Assembly: GCF_000027005.1 (NCBI RefSeq)
Contig: NC_012963.1
Span: forward strand, 2,542,001-2,606,000
Source: Komagataella phaffii GS115
Taxonomy: Eukaryota > Ascomycota > Pichiomycetes > Pichiales > Pichiaceae
Direction of reading: 5' to 3'
DNA: 64,000 bases
The notes under the pieces are model-generated. The model was not told where the DNA came from. It saw only the letters and a list, made by a program, of their open reading frames with translations, and made no database searches. This document shows positions 37,605-46,464 of this stretch, one piece after another. Positions within the stretch are counted from its first letter, which is position 1. Each line of letters begins with the position of its first letter. Made by a program: the position numbers and the translations under genes.

Positions 37605-38999
37605 TTAGAACAATGTGATACTGCTCATAACTCCACTATCAACCAGAATCTCAAATACGTACCGATTGTATCCAAACAATTTACTCAGTCCCCAATCGTT
37701 ACCGGTGGGTTCCATATTTGAGTTCATCTGGCACTCCAATTGATCATCATAATCCACTAGCTCAAATCTGGAGCTATTCTGGTCTGAAAAGTCCAATCCA
37801 TACTCTTTGCGGTTGAGGATTATATGATCCTTCTTTTTAATCTGATTCAATGAGGCATGATTATTTTGATACCCACCTAACTTCGCCTGATGATTATGAT
37901 CGGAGTGGGTGTGATCGTGGTAAATTTGATCACCATCATTAGCAGAATCATACCTGAAAGGAAGATTATGTTTCTCCGTGTGACAGTCGCATATGAGCTG
38001 CTGATTTACTTGGTTATACATGAACCACGTTAATTTCTCGTATTTCAAGAACTCATAGGAAGTAACGACATTATTGTGAATGACAATTTTTTGCACAGGT
38101 GCTAATGGTTTGCCAACATCGTAGAAGACATCAAAGCCGTATCTGAAATAGTTGTGAATTTTTTTCCACTGGTCTTTGTCTTCTTTCAGAACAGAATCGT
38201 CCGGTGGCCCAAAAGTTTCTACCACAGCACTCATTTCTGTTTTGGTTAACACTATTTTGAAACTCGAAAGCCCTCTTGGATGCTGACTGAGCTTGAATTC
38301 AACCTCGCCGGGACCTATTAATGCATAGATGATAGAAAATCCAGAAGAAAGTTTAGCTATCTCCTGAGTTAAAAGTTCTTCCGTCAACTTTTGTCGCAAC
38401 ATGAATGCAGTACCCTCAAGATATTCTGCCCATGTCTTTCCCTGAAATATGTTTATTCCCTGACAAAGAAGAGGCTCATCTACGTTTTGGATGGCCACCT
38501 CGTTGTCATCAGAGGATGTTAGTTTTTGACTCAATTCGGGTGAAAGATTGAACTGGAAACAAATCCCTTCATATGACAGAGTATACTGAGGCCCCAATTG
38601 ACACTGTTTCTGTGACTCCTCTCCATCGTGACCCTCCGAGTTGTTCTCTGAAGAGGGATTATAGATGGTACCAGGATAGGTGGGTCCAAAGATCCTGTTG
38701 TAGACTTCTTTGAAATACAGATCTTCCGGAAGAACTTTGCCCTTGAATTGGTATCTTTGTTTCGTTTTATTCATCAGGATCTGGATCAGTATCAATTTTT
38801 GGCCGAATGGGTCAAAGGTAAGACGAATACCTCTGTTCTCCAACTCGATAACGATAGGCAGTCTATTTGGCTGCGATTGAGAGAAGATGAAATTGGTGTT
38901 GTTGAACTCCTTCTCGCGTTGGAGAATTTTTGTTATCTGCGTAATACTGGAGCCCAATTGGAAGTTTCCAACGCTTTTGTTAGGGACAATTGTTAGCAT
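37605..38999 (-). CDS. PHAF1 (C16orf70/UPF0183) homologue
   Basis: A 464-residue member of the UPF0183/PHAF1 family. In animals PHAF1 works with BCAS3 at the phagophore and binds phosphoinositides during autophagy; the yeast role is not established. The N-terminus LTIVPNKSVGNFQLGSSITQITKILQ and IELENRGIRLTFDPFGQKLILIQI are the family's opening repeats. Later blocks include SFKIVLTKTEMSAVVETFGPPD, NYFRYGFDVFYD and VQKIVIHNNVVTSYEFLKYEK. Residues 361-370 form a His/Asp-rich insert (HDHTHSDHNH). The frame opens at a TTG (39020); the ATG is at 38999. It shares a 218-bp divergent promoter with the Rab5-type gene. Confidence 0.78.
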   Translation of the reverse strand: MLTIVPNKSVGNFQLGSSITQITKILQREKEFNNTNFIFSQSQPNRLPIVIELENRGIRLTFDPFGQKLILIQILMNKTKQRYQFKGKVLPEDLYFKEVYNRIFGPTYPGTIYNPSSENNSEGHDGEESQKQCQLGPQYTLSYEGICFQFNLSPELSQKLTSSDDNEVAIQNVDEPLLCQGINIFQGKTWAEYLEGTAFMLRQKLTEELLTQEIAKLSSGFSIIYALIGPGEVEFKLSQHPRGLSSFKIVLTKTEMSAVVETFGPPDDSVLKEDKDQWKKIHNYFRYGFDVFYDVGKPLAPVQKIVIHNNVVTSYEFLKYEKLTWFMYNQVNQQLICDCHTEKHNLPFRYDSANDGDQIYHDHTHSDHNHQAKLGGYQNNHASLNQIKKKDHIILNRKEYGLDFSDQNSSRFELVDYDDQLECQMNSNMEPTGNDWGLSKLFGYNRYVFEILVDSGVMSSITLF

Positions 39000-39088
39000 T
39001 ACCGTGTTATAAGTGTACAAGTTAGGACAGGGCCTTACCTTATCACTAAAAGATCGCGAGGGAACAACAGGGTGTAGGAACTGCTAAT

Positions 39089-39100
39089 GCTTATATAAGC
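39089..39100. promoter_or_regulatory. Palindromic TATA element GCTTATATAAGC
   Basis: A perfect 12-bp palindrome containing TATATAA on both strands. It lies 89 bp upstream of the PHAF1-like ATG and 117 bp upstream of the Rab5-type ATG, so it could serve either gene. Confidence 0.4.
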
Positions 39101-39217
39101 TTGATCTCAGAGAGCTACTTCAAATCTCTGGTGGACTACTCAAACCTTTACGACGTTTTCGCGTGTGCCCCATCCATCTTATCAAACAATCCCTACACAA
39201 CTAACTCATCAACCATA

Positions 39218-39868
39218 ATGGCTAGACCGTCTGTGCAAAATAAAAGGTCCTCACAGTCCCTTTTCACTCCCATTGCAAGCAAGGAGGCCGATCTCAAGAT
39301 AGTATTGCTTGGCGAATCTGCGGTCGGTAAATCTTCCCTGGTTACACGATTTGCATCAAACGCTTTTGATGCAGATAAAGAAAGCACTATAGGTGCTGCC
39401 TTTATTGTCAAGAAATACTATGTAACTGATCCAGAAACAAACGAGGTGAAGCTAATTAATTTCCAGATTTGGGACACCGCCGGTCAAGAGCGTTACCAAT
39501 CCCTGGCTCCAATGTACTATAGAAATGCTTCTGTTGCCATAATAGTATTTGACCTCACAGATATATCCAGCTTGACGAAGGCAGAGTTCTGGATAGCCGA
39601 ATTAGAGGCATACAACAGAGAAGAACATAAGATACAGATTCTACTAGTGGGCAATAAGTCAGATTTATCCAAGAATGAGAATGACAATCAAATATCGGAA
39701 ACGGTTGAAAGGTTGAAGGTACCATATTTTAAGACAAGTGCAAAAGAAGGTACAGGAGTCGACGAATTATTCAAATACATTGTAGATAGCATAGATGACG
39801 GTATTTTTGTCGAGTCTCGGGAGACTTTGGATTTGGATCAGAAAAGCAAAAAGTCTAGTTGCTGTTAA
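39218..39868 (+). CDS. Rab5-type small GTPase (Ypt52-like)
   Basis: A 216-residue Rab of the Rab5 group, which directs endosome fusion and vacuolar sorting (Vps21, Ypt52 and Ypt53 in S. cerevisiae). The nucleotide-binding motifs are complete: GESAVGKSS, STIGAAF (switch I threonine), WDTAGQERYQSLAPMYYRN, GNKSDL and TSAKEG. The C-terminal SSCC is a double-geranylgeranylation site. The longer switch I-II spacing (TDPETNEVKLINF) and GQERYQSL recall Ypt52 rather than Vps21. The frame opens at a TTG 39 codons upstream; the first ATG (39218) gives a normal Rab N-terminus. The last 14 bp overlap the convergent IKS1 gene. Confidence 0.8.
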   Translation: MARPSVQNKRSSQSLFTPIASKEADLKIVLLGESAVGKSSLVTRFASNAFDADKESTIGAAFIVKKYYVTDPETNEVKLINFQIWDTAGQERYQSLAPMYYRNASVAIIVFDLTDISSLTKAEFWIAELEAYNREEHKIQILLVGNKSDLSKNENDNQISETVERLKVPYFKTSAKEGTGVDELFKYIVDSIDDGIFVESRETLDLDQKSKKSSCC

Positions 39869-41504
39869 GATAGACAATCGAAAGCACCGAAAAAAGCGCA
39901 TTCAACACACTTAGCATGATCATGTTTTTGGTTGTAACGTGAAATGATAGGCCAATGATGAAACATGTTACCATTTTGAATGTGTTTTGTTGAACCTTCA
40001 GTAGTAACACATTTACAATCACTGCAAGAAATTTTGGATAGTTGAACGAATCAGGAGGGTGGATACCGTATGCTTCTGGCTCAGGATGTTCTTTATTTTG
40101 TTGTTTGGCTTCCAATTGCAAGTAAATAGTATTCAAATTTGCCAAGATTTCTGAGGCTGAAGGCCGTTTATCTGCGTCTAAAGAGCAACATTCAAGAATC
40201 AGTTTGACCCAATCTTTGGAGATATCGTTCCTAATAACATCAATTTCTGTAAAGAGGTCCGATTCTCCTTTAGCGTATTGTTGAATTTCTCTTTTTATAT
40301 CCTGTGTTTTATACGGAAGGTCACCGAAACACAAGAAATATAAGATCAATCCTAGAGAATAAACATCACTAGCTCGTGAATAGTTCGAGCCAAACACTTC
40401 TGGAGCGGTGAACTCTAAGGTTCCGGTGTATCCTGACGAGGAACGTTCGATATTGTCAAAAGTTCCCTCTCCAAAATCACTCACCATGACTTTTGGAATG
40501 TCATTATACTCATCCAACTGGGTGACCTCCTTTTCATACCTGTATTTTAATAGACAATTAGATGGCTTTAAGTCTCTGTGTAATATATGAGAAGAATGCA
40601 ATTGTTGAACACCATTTGTAATATCTTTGAACAGTTTCCAAATCTCCACGTCGTTAAGAGACCGAGGCTCGTGTACTCCTCTTTCTGCAGTTAGTCCCTT
40701 TCTTACCATCCTTCTATATTGTTTCTCCTGTTCTATGTCGAGCTTGGGGTGTTTAAGCCGATCAATGAAGCTTTCCAAATCTCCTCCATCACAGTATTCA
40801 AATAAGATGAACACACAAGGGACCTTTGGGCCGAAATCAGTCGGTTGATCAACTTCCAGCCAGACATGATTATAACTAACCAGGTTGCCTCCTAATTGCA
40901 CATCTGCGTTGGTTAACTGGTATAATATCTTGACCTCGTTGAGAACATTTTCAAGGTTGGAGAGCTTCTCTCCAATACTAATTTTCTTCAGAGCAAATAC
41001 CCCGAGACATGAATCATTCAATACATGTTCAACTTTGAGCACCACCCCGTTACTACCATGCCCCAAAACATTTAATTCTGTGAAGAACTTTGCAAAATAG
41101 CCCTGACTGAATAGATTGTCCGGAAAAGTGGATCGGTTCAATTTAAAGGATGGGAACTTTATGGCGCTATTGAGCAAATTCATATGGCTATCTTTTTCTT
41201 GCTCTGATAGTTTATTGCTTTGAACGTTTGCAAGCAGCTTGAAGTAGTTGTTATTGAACATGGATTCTGGAGATGATCTACTCATATTAAAGCCACATCT
41301 CGGACATACTGTCGATGATCTTCTTCGTTGGTTACTTCCGTTTTTACTGTGAAAATAGTCACTATCTGATCCATTGACTTCATCAACTCTGTCTAAAGAA
41401 ATATACTGGAAGCTCTGATGCTCTTTGGAGTAGAGAACTACGGATCTGGAATCAGGATGCTTCCAAACCACCCTTAGGTCCTTTTGGTACGGAACGACTG
41501 ACAT
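39855..41504 (-). CDS. IKS1: Iks1 protein kinase
   Basis: A 549-residue serine/threonine kinase like yeast Iks1, a little-studied kinase named after Ira1. The N-terminal region holds a CPRCGFNM half zinc knuckle. The kinase domain (about 145-465) has glycine loop LGHGSNGVV, VAIK-type lysine in FALKKISIG, catalytic loop HRDLKPSN (about 308-315) and DFG in VSDFGEGTFD. The family-specific block NLVSYNHVWLEVDQPTDFGPKVPCVFILFEYCDGGDLESFI is clear. One or two hydrophobic spans at the C-terminus (about 480-549) suggest membrane attachment. Yeast Iks1 is 667 residues. The ATG is at 41502-41504. Confidence 0.88.
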   Translation of the reverse strand: MSVVPYQKDLRVVWKHPDSRSVVLYSKEHQSFQYISLDRVDEVNGSDSDYFHSKNGSNQRRRSSTVCPRCGFNMSRSSPESMFNNNYFKLLANVQSNKLSEQEKDSHMNLLNSAIKFPSFKLNRSTFPDNLFSQGYFAKFFTELNVLGHGSNGVVLKVEHVLNDSCLGVFALKKISIGEKLSNLENVLNEVKILYQLTNADVQLGGNLVSYNHVWLEVDQPTDFGPKVPCVFILFEYCDGGDLESFIDRLKHPKLDIEQEKQYRRMVRKGLTAERGVHEPRSLNDVEIWKLFKDITNGVQQLHSSHILHRDLKPSNCLLKYRYEKEVTQLDEYNDIPKVMVSDFGEGTFDNIERSSSGYTGTLEFTAPEVFGSNYSRASDVYSLGLILYFLCFGDLPYKTQDIKREIQQYAKGESDLFTEIDVIRNDISKDWVKLILECCSLDADKRPSASEILANLNTIYLQLEAKQQNKEHPEPEAYGIHPPDSFNYPKFLAVIVNVLLLKVQQNTFKMVTCFIIGLSFHVTTKNMIMLSVLNALFSVLSIVYLNSN

Positions 41505-41817
41505 ATCTGGGGATTAGTGAGGGAATACGAATAATACGAAAGAATTCGTTCAATACAGTAGGTCAATGAATAAGCCTGTAGCTTGCACTCAATTGGGACA
41601 GTCAAATACGTTAGACACACTCTGATGCTCTCAAGCACTGAGTTCCATCAATTGGGTACAAGAGAGTGATTAATCTCCTGAAGTGGAAACCAGATTGTAC
41701 GGTAGAGTTAGAATGTGGAGTCAGCGAAATCAGACATCCTACATCCTTTCTACAGATAAGAAAGAAAAAATTAAGGTACGATGAAAACTAGTACCATCAC
41801 ATAGACTCACTCAGACA
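41505..41817. other. Intergenic, IKS1-TSR4 divergent promoter
   Basis: 313 bp between divergent starts. AT-rich, with an A-rich stretch just upstream of TSR4. No gene, repeat or known site is evident. Confidence 0.45.
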
Positions 41818-42851
41818 ATGGTTCTGCTAGGATTCATTGACGAGCCTGTAGGGGATGAGCCTACCAGCTTTGAAGATATATTTGTAGGGGGCCAGCCAAG
41901 TTATTTCAAGGACGTTAGACCACCTACTGAAATAACAAATTGCAAGAACTGTGGAGGTCAGTTATCCCTTCTACTCCAAGCGTTTGCACCTTTTCAAGAT
42001 GAGCTCTACGATAGGATTATATATGTTTTCATGTGTCCCAAAGCTGAATGCAGTAAGAAAAATGGCAGCGTGAGAGCTATACGGGGTGTTTGCAAAGATC
42101 CCAAACTGATGGAAGAGAATAAAAGCCAAGTAGAGCAGGAAGCGGAAGAACGAGTTGTAGAACCAGTCAAAGATCTTTTTGGCGAACTCACATTGGATTC
42201 CAACCCATTTGCTTCAGCAAACCCATTTTCATCTGGGAACCCTTTTGACAAAAAAGGAAAAGTAGACACTCCAAAGACAGTCACCAGTCAGCCAGAATCA
42301 ACGATAAGCTCCATCCAGCCCCCGTCGGCTACAAAACCGGAGAAAACGTCACAAGAATCATTTCCATCCTTTTTTTGTATGTCGAAGAGGAGACACTTTC
42401 ACCAAGGAAGTTCAACCTTCCTGCAAATATGGAGATTGACGAATCGGTCCTAGATGCTGAGATCGAGACTGAAGGGTCCGCTAAACTGAAAGGGTCAGAT
42501 ATCAAGCAAGCAATTGATGATGACGATACTTTCAATGCATTTACAGAAAAAGTTGAGCACAATCCTTCCCAGGTTTTACGATACCACCTGGGAGGAAAGC
42601 CACTACTGTATAACTCCAAGGATGAAATATATCAAACGATCATCAAAGCTAAAGTGCCAGGAAAACAGTTCGAACTTCAAATAATGCCCAAATTAATCAT
42701 GGATATCGAAAAAGACAACTTTGAAATGGACTGGGGTACCATTATTGTCTATACCGACACGAATGACGCCATTGAGTTGGACGAAGAGTTTGTAGGGTAT
42801 AAAGAAGAGTGGTGTGGGGTTCAGTACGAGCAATGGAACTCTCCTCTATAG
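41818..42851 (+). CDS. TSR4: Tsr4 (PDCD2 family), interrupted by an apparent frameshift
   Basis: PDCD2-family chaperone of ribosomal protein uS5 (Rps2), required for 20S pre-rRNA processing and 40S production. Two overlapping frames together make one protein of about 343 residues. The first (from ATG 41818) has LGFIDEPV, the zinc-binding CKNCGG and FMCPKAECSKKNG, and NPFxSxNPF repeats. It reaches FPSFF, then leaves the family sequence. The second (in frame through 42375-42851) resumes with YVEEETLSPRKF and carries the PDCD2 C-terminal domain (QVLRYHLGGKPLLY, MDWGTIIVYTDTND, EWCGVQYEQWN). The switch falls at a run of seven T (42370-42376); eight T would give one continuous frame. Taken literally the first frame ends at 42453 (211 residues). 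The gene is essential in S. cerevisiae, so I suspect a sequencing error. Confidence 0.85.
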
Positions 42852-42923
42852 AATATGTGATGTATGTAGAAGGTAAATTGAGGTGCGGGTGAATGTCTGG
42901 ATAGTCTTCAAGGATTTCTAAAC

Positions 42924-44363
42924 CTAAGAAGTCTGGAAGTATTGGGAGAACTGTGAGGCACCTCCAGACTGTTGCCATTCTTGCAAAACAGTTTCCAAAA
43001 TAGCCAAACCACTCAAAAGACCGATTCCGATAGAGGTTGGAACACCAGAGCCACCCAATAACTCAGCGACGGCAACTGGAAAAGACAATAGGAAAGCTCC
43101 AGAGGCAGAAGCAACAGGAACTAGGGTGTTAAACTCTTTAGACACAGAGGCATCTCTTTTTCCTAACAATGAGATTCCTTGAGCCTTGAAAAACTTGGCA
43201 ATGTCCTTGCCTGACGACCCGTTAATGTTGGACCACGATCTAGCAAAGAAAGTGCTAACACCAACATAGAAGGCAATGAAAACAAATGGCTTAGCAACAT
43301 TGGGTAAAAGTCCAGCTTCAGCGTTGAAAGTAGGAGTCAATAAATACAGCAGTCCAGATGTAATTTCGTAGTAGTTGTTGCCGAATGGGTCCACTTTGAA
43401 GTTCCCTAAAAGAGAAAAGTTGGTAAGCTTGAAGACAAAGAAACCAATAAGGTTCAAGTTGTACAGCACAGTCCACGTGTACAGAAGTGGCAAAGAACCA
43501 TTGAAAAGTAGCTTGATTGGGTAAGCTGAGGCCATGGCACGAACCTTGTTTGGCTTAATTGGTACTTCGTATCTTGCATTATTCAAGAACAGACAAACAC
43601 AAATAATGGCAATCCCCAGATAAAATTGAGTCAAGTTAGGAAGGTTTACTCTGAAGAAGGAGTCATATATGGCAACACCAATTGGTTTAGAGCTCAAATT
43701 GCGGAATAATTGAATCAGAGCACCAATAGATTCGTTCGATCTGGAGGTGTTGACGGTGCTAAGACCAATCGTGCCAAAAACGAAGTTGGTGGCGGAATAA
43801 ACCGCAAGCAACAATAGAGCTCCTGAAGAAAATCCGTAATCCTTGTCAATGACTTCAACGAGTAGAGTAACCAAGAAGTTGACCACCACTATCTGTAAGA
43901 TGATCAGAAATTGGGACCACAAGACGTTATCAGTGGACACACCTGGAGTAAAGTAGTCACAAAATGTGAGAAGAACAGCATATACGATGCTGATAACGAC
44001 TGAAGTGATCTTTTGCAAAGTTTGGAACAATATTCTGTCACTAACCAGATCAAAGTTTACTTTGAAAACTTTCCAACCAGCCAACAACTGCAAGATAAAT
44101 GCCGAAGTAATCACAGGCAGTAACCCAAGCTCCAGCAATGTTCCCTTCTCACTCCCTAAGGCAGAACGCAAATGGGGAACTGGGTCCACGACTTCAGAGG
44201 ATTTGACACCGTATATAGGCAGGGACAGAATCAAATAGATGGCAGCAGTGAAAAATGAGTAAATCAGCTTTTCATCGAACCCCCAGTTTTCATAAGGAAG
44301 TTCAACTTCCGGGATCCAGCTGACAAATGGTCTTGCAATGTCTAAAAAACGCAACCCCGCCAT
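42924..44363 (-). CDS. SSH1: Ssh1, Sec61-like translocon channel
   Basis: A 479-residue SecY/Sec61-alpha family channel with about ten membrane spans, forming the second ER translocon, used for co-translational import. The opening GLRFLDIARPFVSWIPEVELPYE and the block LLELGLLPVITSAFILQLLAGWKVFKVNFDLVSDR identify Ssh1 rather than Sec61. Further marks are LLVEVIDKDYGFSSGALL (channel gate region), YEVPIKPNKVR (ribosome-contact loop) and the C-terminal EWQQSGG. The yeast protein is 490 residues. The plug/gate sequence of Sec61 (QxG signature after TM2a) is replaced, as in other Ssh1 proteins. The ATG is at 44361-44363. Confidence 0.92.
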   Translation of the reverse strand: MAGLRFLDIARPFVSWIPEVELPYENWGFDEKLIYSFFTAAIYLILSLPIYGVKSSEVVDPVPHLRSALGSEKGTLLELGLLPVITSAFILQLLAGWKVFKVNFDLVSDRILFQTLQKITSVVISIVYAVLLTFCDYFTPGVSTDNVLWSQFLIILQIVVVNFLVTLLVEVIDKDYGFSSGALLLLAVYSATNFVFGTIGLSTVNTSRSNESIGALIQLFRNLSSKPIGVAIYDSFFRVNLPNLTQFYLGIAIICVCLFLNNARYEVPIKPNKVRAMASAYPIKLLFNGSLPLLYTWTVLYNLNLIGFFVFKLTNFSLLGNFKVDPFGNNYYEITSGLLYLLTPTFNAEAGLLPNVAKPFVFIAFYVGVSTFFARSWSNINGSSGKDIAKFFKAQGISLLGKRDASVSKEFNTLVPVASASGAFLLSFPVAVAELLGGSGVPTSIGIGLLSGLAILETVLQEWQQSGGASQFSQYFQTS

Positions 44364-45471
<1,108 letters not shown>

Positions 45472-45819
45472 TACGAACGAATATTTGGCAACCAAATGAA
45501 TTACATGTCAGATAGGGGTGAAAGACATTTGATGGTAACAGTTTATCTTCAATTTAATTCAGTTGAACTATGCATAAGTTAAATCATCATATCATGTAAT
45601 TCTTTTTCGGCTGCCAAATAAAACGTGTTCCTACACTCCTGTACAGTGAATACGTTTCGGAAACAAGACTAGAAATCAATATCAGAAAGAAAAGGGTTAT
45701 ATAGGGGAGGGGAGAAAATTTTAGGACAGGATGAAACTTTATATACATATTTCATCGTGCACTTACCAATATACACGTTCCTAGTAAACAAAAACCGTAC
45801 CCCAACGCTTTTATACCTT
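45472..45819. other. Intergenic, TAE1 to hypothetical gene
   Basis: 348 bp, AT-rich. It includes ATGAAACTTTATATA at 45731, where an upstream ATG begins a 17-codon ORF ending TAG just before the next gene; the TATATA could be that gene's TATA box. Confidence 0.4.
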
Positions 45820-46443
45820 ATGGATCTCTCTCTAATAAAGCCTACCAAATCAAGAAGAAATGGCTCCAAGAAACCGAAAAAACAGATCAGCATATCAAAG
45901 GATACATTGAAGGGAAAACAGCTGGTTTTTCATTCCCGTAATACTAACAATGTGCTAAGACCTACTGCAAATCATAATCGACTCTTCAAACCAACCAAAT
46001 CGACAAGTCCCGACTCCACGAACTCATTCAAATATAAGCAGATCAAAGATAAAAAAGGGAGTTCCGCGGTTACTGTCATAAACTCATCATCTTTACTTCC
46101 CGACTCTGATAACAGAGGATTTCTGACGAATCAAGTCTCTGCCCATGTTACCAAAAGGAACAGTTGGTGCCATGCCCATCAGTTTGCATTTACTACCAAC
46201 GACCTCACAGATTGTCTACCAGCTACCAATATTTCAGTTATAAACAGCCACAGTGCGATTGCTACAATAAATAACCAGCGTACTCTATTGGTGGTGCCCC
46301 GTCATTACGAGCCATGCGGTGCCATTGCACGGCTGAAGAAGGACAAGGAGCCGCATATGGTGCGGCTGTTTGATAAAGAGGGCACAATTTCACTACTTGA
46401 GAATGTTGATATTTACTTTAGATGGAAAGTGTGGTGTAACTAG
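45820..46443 (+). CDS. Hypothetical protein, 207 residues
   Basis: I do not recognise this protein. The N-terminal half is basic and Ser/Asn-rich, with KPTKSRRNGSKKPKKQ (residues 8-23), which could be nuclear or nucleolar. The C-terminal half looks folded, with four cysteines or histidines (NSWCHAHQF, PRHYEPCG) and strand-like HSAIATINNQRTLLVV and DIYFRWKVW. The frame is open back to a GTG at 45757; the first ATG is at 45820. It sits downstream of TAE1 and converges on the ESL gene with 21 bp between stops. Likely a real, fast-evolving gene, but spurious is possible. Confidence 0.5.
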   Translation: MDLSLIKPTKSRRNGSKKPKKQISISKDTLKGKQLVFHSRNTNNVLRPTANHNRLFKPTKSTSPDSTNSFKYKQIKDKKGSSAVTVINSSSLLPDSDNRGFLTNQVSAHVTKRNSWCHAHQFAFTTNDLTDCLPATNISVINSHSAIATINNQRTLLVVPRHYEPCGAIARLKKDKEPHMVRLFDKEGTISLLENVDIYFRWKVWCN

Positions 46444-46464
46444 TTAACTATTAGGACGCCAAGT

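Noticed and set aside
42377..42382. GTATGT, a perfect yeast 5' splice site, in TSR4
   Set aside because: The sequence immediately after it encodes the conserved YVEEETL block of the same protein in the next frame, so removing it as an intron would delete family sequence. A one-base frameshift explains the data better.
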